Shown: positions 15,615-25,643, counted from the stretch's first letter. The stretch is DNA of 64,000 bases from Planctomycetaceae bacterium (GCA_027487735.1 JAIYDA010000105.1:1-64000), one strand, 5' to 3'. Notes: generated by a model not told the origin, from the letters alone. Numbers and translations: made by a program.

Positions 15615-18047
15615 TTAACAGTTGCCGCCGGCGAGGACGCGGAGGAAGGCGATGAGGTCGTCGTCGCTGGGGAAGAGGCCATCGTTGTTGAAGTCGATGT
15701 CGTTGCAGGTGCCTGTGGAGCAGTTGCCGCCCGCGAGGACGGAGAGGAAGTCGACAAGGTCGTCGTCTGCGGGGAAGAGCGTGTCGTTGTTGAAGTCGAT
15801 GGTGTCGCACGCGACGACGCAGTCGGTCCAGCGAGCGATGCCCAGGCCCAGGGCTGGGTCGCCAAAGCTGCCCGAGACATAGAGCGACCCCCCCACCACC
15901 GCGAGGCTTGCGATGCCGTCGACCGCGGTGCCGACCGAGACGGTGCGCAGCTCGGTTGGGAAGGCGCTCCAGCTCGTGCCGTTCCAGCGGGCGAGGTTCG
16001 TGGCTTGCGCAGTGCCAGCACGCGTGAAGCGCCCGCCAACGACCAGATCGTTGTTGTAGACGACGGCGGCGGAGACTGAGTTGTCCACGCCTCCGCCCAG
16101 GGGCGACCAGGCAAAGCCATCCCAGGCTTCGACGTTCGTGGGGTTGCCCGGGCGCGAGATGGCGCCCACGGCAACGAGCAGGTTGTTGTAGTTGATGAGC
16201 TGGGTGACGAGGAAGGGGGGCTTGTCGAGGTCCTGCTCGGCCCAGGCGTTTTCCTCGCTCAGCTTGTTCACGCCCGCGTTGCTGACGAACAGACCAACAG
16301 GGAAGCTGCCCGCGGCGAAGACCGTGTCGCCAAACTGCGCGAGCGAGAAAATGGAGTCGAACGGATCGTTGGGCACGAAGAAGGCCCAGTCGGTGCCGTC
16401 CCAGCGGAAGCTCGCGGCGAAGGTGCGCATCCGCCGCCCGAGCACAAACAGGTCGCCTCCAAACTCCTGCAATCGGTTGATGCCCTCATCCAGCGGGTTG
16501 TTCACCAGGGGTGAGCCAAACTCCTGCCATTGCGAGCCGTCCCAGCTCTGCATGGGCACCGTTGCCGCGATGATGCGCAGGCCTTCGCTGCTCTGCCAGC
16601 TCTCGATGTCTGCGGGCACCGTCGTGAGGCCTTGCCCCAGCGCGGACCACGCGTTGGTCAGCGGGTTCACGCGGGCGATGCGATTGGCAGAGATGCCGCC
16701 CACGCGGGTGAACCTGCCAGAGACGAGCAAGGTGCCATCGGCGTCCACCTCGAGCGTGCCGAGCGGGCCGTTGCTGCCGCCGCTGGGCGTGGCTTGCCAG
16801 GCGGTGCCGTTGAAGGCGGCGATGTTGGCGACTTGCAGGGGCCCTGCTTCGAGGAACTCGCCGCCCACAAACAGGAGCGGGCCTGAGCTTGCGATGGCCT
16901 GCACTTGACTGTTTGCGCCAAAGCCCGGGCGCTCCTCGGATAGTGTGTTTGGGCCCACGGGTTGCCAGTCGCCATCGGCGAAGCGCGCGATGCCGCGCGT
17001 GCTGCCGCCCGCGGTTTCGAAGATGTTGCCTGCTGCATAGAGGCTGCCCTGGTGGAGTGCGAGCTGGCGCGCAGAGCCCTCCATTGCGGAGCCAACGTCG
17101 ACAAACTCGCCGTTCTCCCACTTGCGCACGATGGTGAGCTGGCTGCCAAGCTGCGCGACGAACGCGACGAAGAGATCGCCGTTTGCATCGACGAGCGCAT
17201 CGACGGGCTCGAGGCCCGTGGAAGGCGGAGTAAGGGCTTCCCACCCCAGGCCCGTGAAACGCTCGACGGGGGTGTCTTCGTTCAGTGCACTGCCCGGGCG
17301 GCGGATGCGGAGGATGTCGCTCCCAAACGGCAGAATCTCGGTGGCGAAGAGATTGTCGATGGATATGTTGAGACGCTGCCACGTGCCGCTCTCGAGCGAG
17401 CCCGACAGCACATAGAGCCCGTCGGTGCACGAGGCGACGATGGTTGAGCCAGTGCCTCCGGCAGCCTGCACGCCAAAGGGGAGGCCGCGGCTGACGTCGG
17501 GCGCGCCCGTGCCCACGGCCCGCCACTGCGTGCCCGTCCAATAGGCGATGTTCAGTTCGTCGGTGGTGATGTTGGGCTGGCGACCGACCTGGAAGAGGCC
17601 CGCAGCGACGAGCGTGTTGTTGATGGTGAAGAGGCTCGATATGCTGGAGAAGCAGAGCTCGCCCGGCACGCACGTGAGGGCGGTGTTGTCGCCCGAGCCT
17701 GCGGGCTGGAGGCTTTGCCACGACGAGGTTTGCGCATCCCACCATGCCACGCCTGCGAGGGGCGTGGTGCCGCCCAGCGAGATGTTGCCCGCAGCGACAA
17801 CCCGGGGCAAGATGGGCCCGGATCCATCGGGGTCCCAGGTCGTGAGCTTCGCAACACGCTGGGTGAGGCCTGCGACGCTCACGTCGCCCACGGGCGACCA
17901 GCCGCACTGGGCGTGCAGGGTGCCGGCGGCACTTGCGAGCGCTGCGCACGCGAGGGCAGCGCGCAGAGCGATCGAAAATCCAGCGTTTGACGCAGTGGTT
18001 GCACCACAGCGAGAGGGTTGGGGCCGGGCGGGTTGGGATGTGGGCAT
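15615..18047 (-). CDS. secreted beta-propeller-like protein with dockerin-like C-terminus (paralog A)
   Basis: An 810-residue secreted protein. The signal region (residues ~1-47) ends HAQ-C. The body shows repeated blocks of about 45-50 residues containing a WDG- or NGTAWQ-type strand, then a phrase such as LFVGGEF or LLVSGRF, which suggests a Kelch or beta-propeller fold. Residues 747-810 are two Cys-to-Cys repeats of exactly 30 residues joined by STGT, each with an EF-hand-like calcium loop (DFNND...DDDL) and ending LAGGNC. This matches the planctomycete dockerin-like sorting or anchoring tail. AAGGAG lies 6 bases before the ATG at 18047. It is a tandem paralog of the next gene. The binding partner of the tail is not in this window. 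Confidence 0.85.
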   Translation of the reverse strand: MPTSQPARPQPSRCGATTASNAGFSIALRAALACAALASAAGTLHAQCGWSPVGDVSVAGLTQRVAKLTTWDPDGSGPILPRVVAAGNISLGGTTPLAGVAWWDAQTSSWQSLQPAGSGDNTALTCVPGELCFSSISSLFTINNTLVAAGLFQVGRQPNITTDELNIAYWTGTQWRAVGTGAPDVSRGLPFGVQAAGGTGSTIVASCTDGLYVLSGSLESGTWQRLNISIDNLFATEILPFGSDILRIRRPGSALNEDTPVERFTGLGWEALTPPSTGLEPVDALVDANGDLFVAFVAQLGSQLTIVRKWENGEFVDVGSAMEGSARQLALHQGSLYAAGNIFETAGGSTRGIARFADGDWQPVGPNTLSEERPGFGANSQVQAIASSGPLLFVGGEFLEAGPLQVANIAAFNGTAWQATPSGGSNGPLGTLEVDADGTLLVSGRFTRVGGISANRIARVNPLTNAWSALGQGLTTVPADIESWQSSEGLRIIAATVPMQSWDGSQWQEFGSPLVNNPLDEGINRLQEFGGDLFVLGRRMRTFAASFRWDGTDWAFFVPNDPFDSIFSLAQFGDTVFAAGSFPVGLFVSNAGVNKLSEENAWAEQDLDKPPFLVTQLINYNNLLVAVGAISRPGNPTNVEAWDGFAWSPLGGGVDNSVSAAVVYNNDLVVGGRFTRAGTAQATNLARWNGTSWSAFPTELRTVSVGTAVDGIASLAVVGGSLYVSGSFGDPALGLGIARWTDCVVACDTIDFNNDTLFPADDDLVDFLSVLAGGNCSTGTCNDIDFNNDGLFPSDDDLIAFLRVLAGGNC

Positions 18048-18246
18048 CGCAGTCTCCTTGCGCATCGACCGGATCGGCAGACGCGGAACGCAGCCTCGGG
18101 CCACAGAAGAGCGGCGACGCGGCAGGACCGATGCAGGTTCGTCTCGCATCTGAGATTCGTTGCAAGGATTCGGAGAGCTGTTACATGATTTCCTTGGGGT
18201 GAGGGCCAAACCCACTCCCAAGCGTGCATTCGGACCAAACGAAGAG

Positions 18247-18272
18247 CACCCCGGTCCGCAAGGACCGGGGTG
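18247..18272 (-). terminator. rho-independent terminator
   Basis: A perfect 11-bp stem CACCCCGGTCC / GGACCGGGGTG with a GCAA tetraloop, followed on the minus strand by a T-rich CTCTTCGTTT. It ends the gene at 18331. Confidence 0.85.
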
Positions 18273-18330
18273 CCGAGAACGAACCAAGCAAGCCCCACGC
18301 CCCCCCCCTTCGGAGCGCGGGGCAAGCGGA

Positions 18331-20754
18331 CTATTGGACGCACTCGCCGCCAGCGAGGATGCTGAGCAGGCTCAGCAGGTCGTTGTCCTCGGGGAAGAGG
18401 CCGTTGTTGTTGAAGTCGATGTCGTTGCAGAGGGGGTCGTTGCTGCAGGTGCCGCCTGCGAGCACGGTGAGGAAGTCGATCAGATCTTGGTCACTCGGAA
18501 AGAGGCCATCGGCGTTAAAGTCGATGCTGTCGCACGAAGAAGTCGCACAATCTGTCCATCGCACGATGCCGAAGCCCAGCGTGGGGTCGGCAAAGGTTCC
18601 TGCGACATAGAGGGAGTCACCTTGCACGACAAGGGCAGCGATGCCGTCGATCGAACTGCCGACGAAGGCGTTGCGCAGCTCGATTGGGAAAGCGCTCCAG
18701 CTTGTGCCATTCCAGCGGGCAAGATTTTTCGCGGGCACGTTGCCCGCTCGCGAAAAAATCCCGCCGATGATGAGGTCGCCTCGGTAGACGACGGCTGTCT
18801 GCACGGGTCCGTCGGTGCCCCCGCCAAGCCTTGACCACGCGGTTCCGTCCCAGGACTCGATGTTGGTGAAACCTGCGCGGGCGATGGAGCCGACGGCGAC
18901 GAGGGTGTTGTTGAATGGAATGAGCTGGTTGATGAGGAAAGGCGGGACCTCTTCGACGAAGTCGGTCCATTCGTTGTCGGAGCTCAGCTGATTGACACCC
19001 GCATTGAAGAAGAAGTTGTCGTCTGGGAAGCTGCCACCTGCGATGACTTTGTCGCCAAATCGCGCGATCGAGTAGACCGAGTCGAAGGGACCGTTCCCGA
19101 CGTACGGGCTCCAGTCAAAGCCATCCCAACGAAGCGTGCCGAACTGCAAGCGCATGCTTCGACCCAGGAGCAGCAAGTCGCCGTCGAACTGCTGGATGCG
19201 ATTGATGCCCTCAAAGAGCGGGTTGGTCACGACGGACGTCCCAAACTCTTGCCATTGCGTGCCATCCCAGCTTCGCACGGGGGTTGTGCCCGCGATGATG
19301 CGTTCGCCCTCGGGGCTGATCCAGCTCTCGATGTCTGGCGGGGCATCGGGCAGGCCTGGGCCGAGCGGAGACCAGCTGTTGGTTTGCGGATTGAACCTTG
19401 CGATGTTGTTTGCGCTGATGCCGCCTATGCGAGAAAAGAACCCCGCGGCGAGCAAGTTGCCACTCGCATCGAGCTTGAGCACGGAGGGTGCGCCGTTGTT
19501 GCCTCCGCTTGGCGTGGCGAGCCAGTTCGAGCCGTCGAACGCGGCGATGTTGGCAACCTGCGTTGAGCCCGCTTCGATGAAGGTGCCTCCGACAAACAGC
19601 AGGTTGCCCGCGCCCGCGGCAGCTCGCACCTGGCTGCGAGCGCCAAATCCGGGGCGATCTTCCGAGAGCGTGTTCGTGCCTGCGGGCTCCCAATCCTCGC
19701 CCACGAAGCGTGCGATGCCGCGGGTGCTTCCGCCGGCGGTTTCGGAGATGCTGCCCACGGCGAAGAGCACTCCCTGGCGCATCGCGAGCTGGCTCACGGT
19801 GCCGATCATGGGGGAGCCCACGTCGACGAAGGTGTTGCCTTGCAGCTTGCGGACGAGGGTGAGTTCGCTGCCTCCTTGAGACAGGAAGGCAACGTACAGA
19901 GTCCCACTGGGATCGATGAAGGCGTCGGTCGGGGTGAATGCCGCGGTGTTGCCTCCGAAGGGCAACCAGCTTCCGGCGCTAAACCTCTCCACGCTGTTCG
20001 CGTCGGGTACGCCGTCGGTGCGACGGAAGCGGACGACGTTGCTTCCGACTTGCAACATCTCGAGAGTGAAAGCGTTCTCGAAGTCGGGGTTTTCGCGCTG
20101 CCATGTGCCGGTCTCGAGGGAGCCCGTGAGGACCCAAAGACCATCGACGCACGCGGCGAGGAGGCGAGAGCCGTTTCCGCCTGCTGCTTGCACGATAGAG
20201 GCAAGCCCGCGATCGGAGAAGGGGACGCCAGTGCCCACACCACGCCAGCGTGAGCCAGTCCAATAGGCGATTCCAAACTCCCCGAAGACAGTGTTCTCGT
20301 CGTTTCCGATGAAGAGGTTTCCGGCAATCACGAGCGTGTTGTTGATGGTGAACAGGCTGTTGATGACCGAGAAGCAGGCCTCGCCCGGGGCGCAGCTGAA
20401 ACGATCGCTGTCTCCTGCGCCCGGGGGTTGGAGGCTTTGCCAGGAACTGGTTTGGGTGTCCCACCAGGCGATGCCCGCGAGCGGGGTTGTGCCTCCGAGC
20501 GTCACGCCGCCCGCGATGACAACGCGCGGGGCGATAGGCCCGGAACCGTCGGGGTCCCAGGTTGTCATCTTCTCGACGCTCTGGTTGATTCCTGCGATGC
20601 TCTGATCGCCCACGGTTGACCAGCCGCACTGCGCGTGCGAGCTATTGGCGCCGCAGACAAACAGCGCGAGCGCGGCAACGCCTCGGCCTCTGCGCGCAAC
20701 ACGGGCGCACCGCGGCCCAAGGCACGACGTGACGACTTCTCGCAAGCCTCTCAT
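18331..20754 (-). CDS. secreted beta-propeller-like protein with dockerin-like C-terminus (paralog B)
   Basis: An 807-residue paralog of the preceding gene on the same strand, similar from end to end. For example, both contain TTWDPDGSGPI, LGGTTPLAG and SLFTINNTLV, and both propeller bodies repeat the LFVGG-type phrase. Residues 741-807 form the two-repeat module with a SNDPL linker. The second repeat is of a distinct subtype: it reads NNNGLFPEDNDL, then SLLSILAGGEC, plus two extra residues. AAGGAG stands 6 bases before the ATG at 20754. The signal peptide ends SSHAQ-C. It has its own terminator and probably its own promoter, so it is likely monocistronic. A tandem duplication origin is inferred from the order and similarity. 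Confidence 0.85.
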   Translation of the reverse strand: MRGLREVVTSCLGPRCARVARRGRGVAALALFVCGANSSHAQCGWSTVGDQSIAGINQSVEKMTTWDPDGSGPIAPRVVIAGGVTLGGTTPLAGIAWWDTQTSSWQSLQPPGAGDSDRFSCAPGEACFSVINSLFTINNTLVIAGNLFIGNDENTVFGEFGIAYWTGSRWRGVGTGVPFSDRGLASIVQAAGGNGSRLLAACVDGLWVLTGSLETGTWQRENPDFENAFTLEMLQVGSNVVRFRRTDGVPDANSVERFSAGSWLPFGGNTAAFTPTDAFIDPSGTLYVAFLSQGGSELTLVRKLQGNTFVDVGSPMIGTVSQLAMRQGVLFAVGSISETAGGSTRGIARFVGEDWEPAGTNTLSEDRPGFGARSQVRAAAGAGNLLFVGGTFIEAGSTQVANIAAFDGSNWLATPSGGNNGAPSVLKLDASGNLLAAGFFSRIGGISANNIARFNPQTNSWSPLGPGLPDAPPDIESWISPEGERIIAGTTPVRSWDGTQWQEFGTSVVTNPLFEGINRIQQFDGDLLLLGRSMRLQFGTLRWDGFDWSPYVGNGPFDSVYSIARFGDKVIAGGSFPDDNFFFNAGVNQLSSDNEWTDFVEEVPPFLINQLIPFNNTLVAVGSIARAGFTNIESWDGTAWSRLGGGTDGPVQTAVVYRGDLIIGGIFSRAGNVPAKNLARWNGTSWSAFPIELRNAFVGSSIDGIAALVVQGDSLYVAGTFADPTLGFGIVRWTDCATSSCDSIDFNADGLFPSDQDLIDFLTVLAGGTCSNDPLCNDIDFNNNGLFPEDNDLLSLLSILAGGECVQ

Positions 20755-21133
20755 GTCAGACTCCTTCCGCAGCACATGCACGCTGCGCGAACAAAGGGAC
20801 ACCATCGCGGGCAACGCGAAGTGTGCGTCGCAGGCAAGCATTGGGCGACGTGCCGCGTGCGCGAGGGATGCCCCCATGCGCGGTCGTTTCCTGTGCGCCA
20901 GCGTGTTGCTGGGCCTGCGCCGACAGAGCTTTGAACTTGCCCACGTGACACAGCCCCTTTGTGCCGACGGATTCGGCGCGGCGAACGCCGCGACGCCCGG
21001 CAGGCGTGCCGACAGCCTCTCCGCAGGGCATCTCGGGCGTGTTGCGTGCTGGTTGAGATTTTTTGAAGCGAACGCGGGAAAGCGGCCGCGGCAGAAGAGC
21101 ACCAGGTAGTTGTGGCATGCTCGAGAAAAGAAA
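20755..21133. other. intergenic region without a gene
   Basis: No supportable gene. The segment carries the ribosome site of the gene starting at 20754 and must hold its promoter, but no convincing -35/-10 pair was found. Open frames here lack start signals and conserved motifs. Confidence 0.6.
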
Positions 21134-21159
21134 CACCCCGAGCGCGAACGCTCGGGGTG
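21123..21159 (-). terminator. rho-independent terminator
   Basis: A perfect 11-bp stem CACCCCGAGCG / CGCTCGGGGTG with a CGAA loop (21134-21159), followed on the minus strand by TTTCTTTTCTC. It is 68 bases after the stop of the gene at 21227. Confidence 0.9.
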
Positions 21160-21226
21160 GGAAGCACAGGGGAGATTGGCACGCTCAGGTCAACTCCGCG
21201 AGAGTCTCGCGGGGGTGATGCTTGCG

Positions 21227-23374
21227 TTAGTCGATGCACTCGCCGCCAGCGAGGATGCTGAGCAGGCTCATGAGGTCGTTGTCCTCGGGGTAGAGGCCAT
21301 TGTTGTTGAAGTCGAGGTCGTTGCAGAAGGGGTCGTTGCTGCAGGTGCCGCCTGCGAGCACGTTGAGGAAGTCGACGAGGTCGGCGTCGTCGGGGAAGAG
21401 GCCGTCGTTGTTGAAGTCGATGCTGTCGCACGAGACGGGGAGCGGGCAGTCGGGGCATTCACGCCCGACGGTGACGCAGATCACCTGCTCGCAGCACTCG
21501 CGCAGGTCGGGGGTGTGGATGAAGACGCGCACGCACATCTGCTCGCCCACGCCCACGCCCGAGAAGGGAATGTTGATCTTTTGCTGACCAAACTGCGGGA
21601 TGGCGATGGGGTAGTAGGTGGGGTTCACGCCCAGCGTTGCGGGCGAGACGGGCCAGATGAAGACGTGGCCCACCGGGAAGTCCAGGGGCTGGATGGTGAG
21701 GCTGAGGCTGCAACCCGCGGTGGTGCAGATGGCGCGGGGCCTGACGGGGGTGTTGAAGCAGTCGGGAATCTCGACATCGCCCTCGAGGCGGCAGCATTCC
21801 TCGTTGTTCGTGTTCATGAGCACGATGGGGAAGCTGAAGGGGCCGGGCTGCACGTTGCAGATCGTGACGGTGATGTTCGCGCTCGTGGCGTTGTTCGCGA
21901 GAGCGGGGATGAAGGGGATGACGTTGGGGGACACGTTCGCGTCGGGGATGAGCATGAACTGCACGGGCTGCCCGCTGGTGTTGGTGATGGTGAAGGTGTA
22001 GGTCCAGCAGCCGGTTGCGGCGCCGGTTGCGTCGATCTGCGGCACGAGGCCCACGGGGTTCACGCGGCCGCAGGGCTGCTCGCAGGCACCGCGATGGTGC
22101 CAGAGGGTGCCGATCTGGGTTTTGTCTTGCGTGTCGGTGGGTTGCTGGTCGCTATCGATGCAGATGCTGTTGGTCCAGGAGGGCGTGTCGGCCGCGTTGC
22201 CTCCATTGGGGATGCGCATGAGCCCGTAGGAAACCTGCGGGCCAAAGATGACGCCATCGCCCGCGGTCCAGACGTTGCCCTGGCAATCGCTCATGCCGCC
22301 GCCGCCGCAGCTTGCATCGCTGACGCCGACCTTGTACTTGTTCGTGGGCTGCGCGACCCAGGCGCCGGTTGCGCCCGTGAACTCGAGCAGACGCGACTGG
22401 TGGGCACCGCTCGCGGTGCGCTCGCCCACGAGGAGCGAGTTAGTGTTGGAAAAGCTCAGGCCCGCTGCGGGGTTGCTGAAGCTGGGCTGCAGCGCAGGGT
22501 GCGCAAACTCGCGGTTCGCGGTCGCGGCGATGGGGTTGCCCGAGGCGTCGAGGGCGACGGACCAGACTTCGTTGTCCTCGGTCGGGTTTGCGCCGACGCT
22601 GCTGCCCTCCCACCAGACGCCGTAGTAGAGGCGGTTTTCTGTCGGATGGACGGCAACGCCCCAGACGCGCCGGCCCAGCTGCGTCGGGCCCGTTTGCCCG
22701 CTATCGGCGATTGCCGTGAGGCCCTCGGCGGGACGGCCTTGCAGGCCGTGGTCGTAGGTGGGCAGCGGCACGCCCTGCGGCAGCGGACATGCGCCGACGG
22801 GGACGCGGTAGATGAGCCCGTCTGCGAAGTTCGTGACGTAGAGGCTGTTGTGCTGGGGCGAGAAGGTGATGTTGCCCAGGCCCGAGTCGGCATCGCTGGG
22901 CAGAGCCACGAGCGGGCAGATCGCGCCGGTCGTGCCATCGAGGCGATAGATGCCGCCCGGCCCGAGCGGACCGAACACCGCCTCAAAGGGCAGCGAGTTG
23001 GGATAGATAATGCGCGTGACCGCAGACGTGACGTAGATGTTCGGGTTGGCGGCACCGTCGATGGTGACGCCGTAGACCTGGCCCAGGTTGTCGGCGGTCC
23101 ACTCGTTGGCGCCCGCGCCTTGATTCCAGAAGATGGGGGCAAGGAAGTTGGTGCCCGGGACGGCGCCGGTGAGGCCCGTGGGGGTGGTGTCCACGAGTGT
23201 GACAACGGTTCGGCCCAGGTCGTTGCTTGCCTGGAAGGTGTGGACGGTCTCGCCCACGTTCACGGGCAACGAGGCCTGCCCAAGAGCCGTTGCGCTGGCA
23301 AGAAACACAGCCGCTGCGCTGGCGAGTGCGCGCACCTTTCCACCCGCGCCGTGATGACGCATCAATCGATTCAT
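21227..23374 (-). CDS. large secreted protein with NHL-like region and dockerin-like C-terminus
   Basis: A 715-residue secreted protein. The signal peptide ends near ALGQ-A. The first half looks like a beta-propeller of the NHL or SMP-30 kind: VYGVTIDG, NSLYVTNFADGLIYRV and WGVAVHPTENRLYYGVW recur at intervals. The central part is Cys- and Gly-rich and the second half has immunoglobulin-like strands such as YTFTITNTSGQPVQF. Residues 649-715 hold the double 30-residue module; its second repeat is of the NNNGLYPEDNDL / SLLSILAGGEC subtype, like the gene at 18331. GGGAGG lies 7 bases before the ATG at 23374. The strong terminator marks it as a single unit. Adhesion or polymer sensing would fit but is not shown. 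Confidence 0.82.
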   Translation of the reverse strand: MNRLMRHHGAGGKVRALASAAAVFLASATALGQASLPVNVGETVHTFQASNDLGRTVVTLVDTTPTGLTGAVPGTNFLAPIFWNQGAGANEWTADNLGQVYGVTIDGAANPNIYVTSAVTRIIYPNSLPFEAVFGPLGPGGIYRLDGTTGAICPLVALPSDADSGLGNITFSPQHNSLYVTNFADGLIYRVPVGACPLPQGVPLPTYDHGLQGRPAEGLTAIADSGQTGPTQLGRRVWGVAVHPTENRLYYGVWWEGSSVGANPTEDNEVWSVALDASGNPIAATANREFAHPALQPSFSNPAAGLSFSNTNSLLVGERTASGAHQSRLLEFTGATGAWVAQPTNKYKVGVSDASCGGGGMSDCQGNVWTAGDGVIFGPQVSYGLMRIPNGGNAADTPSWTNSICIDSDQQPTDTQDKTQIGTLWHHRGACEQPCGRVNPVGLVPQIDATGAATGCWTYTFTITNTSGQPVQFMLIPDANVSPNVIPFIPALANNATSANITVTICNVQPGPFSFPIVLMNTNNEECCRLEGDVEIPDCFNTPVRPRAICTTAGCSLSLTIQPLDFPVGHVFIWPVSPATLGVNPTYYPIAIPQFGQQKINIPFSGVGVGEQMCVRVFIHTPDLRECCEQVICVTVGRECPDCPLPVSCDSIDFNNDGLFPDDADLVDFLNVLAGGTCSNDPFCNDLDFNNNGLYPEDNDLMSLLSILAGGECID

Positions 23375-23548
23375 AGGAAAACCTCCCGCATGTTGCCGAC
23401 GCAGCACCGTCACGCGCGAGGCTGGTCACAAACCTGCGTCGCGCCCCAAGAGGCTCTGCGGAGCTTCACACGAGCAGTCTACCAGAAAGCAGCCGATATG
23501 CAGAGAGGAAAGACCCGTAGTTTTCCTGTGCTTTGTAGCACTGGCTAA

Positions 23549-23578
23549 TAAAAAAGCCTCCTGAATGAATCAGGAGGC
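23549..23578 (-). terminator. rho-independent terminator (bidirectional)
   Basis: A 9-bp stem GCCTCCTGA / TCAGGAGGC (23556-23578) flanked by AAAAAA on the left and GTTTTT on the right, so T tracts follow the hairpin on both strands. It ends the minus-strand gene at 23629. Confidence 0.92.
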
Positions 23579-23628
23579 GTTTTTGCCATGAATAGGGGCA
23601 TTTCAGATACGGCGAGTGAATCCCGGGC

Positions 23629-25599
23629 TTAGCAGTTGCCACCCGCGAGCACGCGCAAGTACGCGATCAGGTCATCGTCGCTGGGGAAGAGGCCGTCGTT
23701 GTTGAAGTCGATGTCGTTGCAGTCGCCCAGCGTCGCGCCACAGGAGCCGCCCGCGAGCACGGTGAGGAAGGAGACGAGGTCGTCATCGCTGGGGAAGAGC
23801 CCGTCGTTGTTGAAGTCGATGCTATCGCAGCCTTCGGTGGGGAGGACGACGCGGAGCAGGCCCGGGTCGCCCGTGAGGAGGGTGCCGCTGATAGCAACGC
23901 GGAGGCCATCGGGCGAGACGACGAAGGTGGGGACACTGCCAACTTCGAGGGGCGGTGCGCCGGCGGGCTGCAGGTCGACGTAGCCAGCGCGGGGGCTCCA
24001 GTAGAAGGGGCGGTCGCCCGCTGGCTGGCCGTTCTCAAACTTGGTGTAGTAGCCGAAGACGCCTCCGCGGTCGGTGACGATGAGCGGATAGGTGCGCGAG
24101 CGGCCGTCGGGCGCGGTCTCGAAGGAGAGCTTGGTGATCTCGCCCGTGTCGAGGTTGGCGATGAAGCCGTCGTACCAGAAGTCTTCGTCGGCCACGCCCG
24201 TGAAGAGGCGGCTGATGCCAATGACGCGACCGTCCTTCGCGTCGATGGTGTAGCTGAGGCGCTCGCCCTCGGGGCCCACGTATTGCGAACCTTGGAGCGC
24301 GAGGGGCACGGTGCCCAAAGCCGCGCGGCTGGGGTCATAGGCCCAGGACGTGAGCTGCTTGAGGGCCTGGCCTTCGGTGCTCACGGCGGTGGTCGCGGCA
24401 AAGCCGAGCACGGTGCCATCGCTGGTTTGCGTGAAGGGTGCGTTGTATTCCCAGCCTGTTGGGCTCACGAACGCGCCGGTGCTGAGGCCGATCTTCTCGG
24501 TTGCGCCGTTGCGGACGACGAACATCGACTGGCCTGGCGTGCCGCCGATGGTCTCGTCGGACCCGACGTGGTAGGCAACGCCCACGGCGACGCCCTGGCT
24601 GCTGAGCGTGAAGAGCGACTGGCTGCCCGCGCCGCCCGGGCCAAAGTAGAGCGGGCCACGCAGGCCCACCTCGGTGGTGGTGGTGCCATCATCGACCCAC
24701 ACGCCCGTGCCCTCGCCCTCGACGCGCGGCAGCGTGCCGCCGATGGTGATGCCGTTCTCGCTGATCGCGACTGCTGAGCTGCGCGTGAAGATGCCCTGGG
24801 CGGGGTCTTCGTAGGGTGCGCCGGTGAGGCCCACCTCGCGGTAGGTGCCGTCTTGGTTGCGGATGAATGCGACGTTGGGGAAGCCCTCGACCCACTTCAG
24901 CTCGCTGCCCACGATGGTGCCGCTTTCGTTCAGCGCGTAGGCCTGGACGGTGGGCGCGTTGGAGCTAGGGTTGATGAAGCCCTCGCCCGGGGGCACGAGC
25001 AGGGAGAACTCGCCCGCGTCGTTGATCACCCAGCTCGTGCTGAAGTGGGCACCGTCGCCACGATACACAAAGCTCGAGCCCAGGACGACGCCCTGGCTGT
25101 TGATCTTGGTGGCGGAGTTGGCAAGGGCGAAGGCGGTCTCGGGCGTTTGGCTCAGCTGTGCGAGGGTGGGGCCGATGCGGCGGGTGGCTTGGCCATCAAA
25201 CAGCCAGGCGTCGGCCCCGAGGCCCAGCTCGCTGCCCACGACGCTCGAGGCGCCGATGGTGCGGCCCGCGACGCTTGCCTGCGCCGCGTCGTAGCGGATG
25301 CCATCGGGGAAGTTGTAGTCGGTGCCGTTGAGGCCCAGGCGGGTGGCGGGCTGGCCTGGCTCGACGAGCCAGGAGTAGATCGCGACGCGCCCGTCGGTCG
25401 TGCGGACGGTGGAGAGGCCGGTGACGACGCCCGCGTCGGTGACGGAGAGCGGGAAGTCGGTGCGATCTCCCGGCGCGAAGTTGATCGCGGAGAGGTCGAG
25501 GGCTGCGGAGCCCGTGAAGGGACCCGTCTGCGCGTGGGCTGCGCCTGCGAGGACGAGCAGTGCGAGCGAGGCGGAGGCGACCGGGGCGATGCGAGTCAT
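23629..25599 (-). CDS. secreted HAF-repeat-like protein with dockerin-like C-terminus
   Basis: A 656-residue secreted protein with a signal peptide ending AHAQ-T. The body contains repeated short blocks of the HAF kind, for example INSQGVVLGSS, LNESGTIVGSE and ISENGITIGGT, spaced by strands with aromatic residues; these suggest a beta-propeller. Residues 591-656 are the two 30-residue Cys-flanked repeats joined by a six-residue linker (GATLGD), the longest linker in the block. The ATG at 25599 is preceded by AGGAA about 7 bases away. The 5' region contains a 7-bp AGAGAGG tandem repeat starting 45 bases upstream of the ATG. It has a strong downstream terminator. Ligand and role are unknown. 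Confidence 0.82.
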   Translation of the reverse strand: MTRIAPVASASLALLVLAGAAHAQTGPFTGSAALDLSAINFAPGDRTDFPLSVTDAGVVTGLSTVRTTDGRVAIYSWLVEPGQPATRLGLNGTDYNFPDGIRYDAAQASVAGRTIGASSVVGSELGLGADAWLFDGQATRRIGPTLAQLSQTPETAFALANSATKINSQGVVLGSSFVYRGDGAHFSTSWVINDAGEFSLLVPPGEGFINPSSNAPTVQAYALNESGTIVGSELKWVEGFPNVAFIRNQDGTYREVGLTGAPYEDPAQGIFTRSSAVAISENGITIGGTLPRVEGEGTGVWVDDGTTTTEVGLRGPLYFGPGGAGSQSLFTLSSQGVAVGVAYHVGSDETIGGTPGQSMFVVRNGATEKIGLSTGAFVSPTGWEYNAPFTQTSDGTVLGFAATTAVSTEGQALKQLTSWAYDPSRAALGTVPLALQGSQYVGPEGERLSYTIDAKDGRVIGISRLFTGVADEDFWYDGFIANLDTGEITKLSFETAPDGRSRTYPLIVTDRGGVFGYYTKFENGQPAGDRPFYWSPRAGYVDLQPAGAPPLEVGSVPTFVVSPDGLRVAISGTLLTGDPGLLRVVLPTEGCDSIDFNNDGLFPSDDDLVSFLTVLAGGSCGATLGDCNDIDFNNDGLFPSDDDLIAYLRVLAGGNC

Positions 25600-25643
25600 G
25601 GGTGGGTTCCTGAGCGGGGTGTTCGCCACGAGCGGGCGAGCCG

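Noticed and set aside
21110..23548. An 812-codon plus-strand frame opposite the secreted protein at 21227
   Set aside because: It reads through the terminator hairpin and shows only Gly/Ala/Asp-rich low-complexity sequence.
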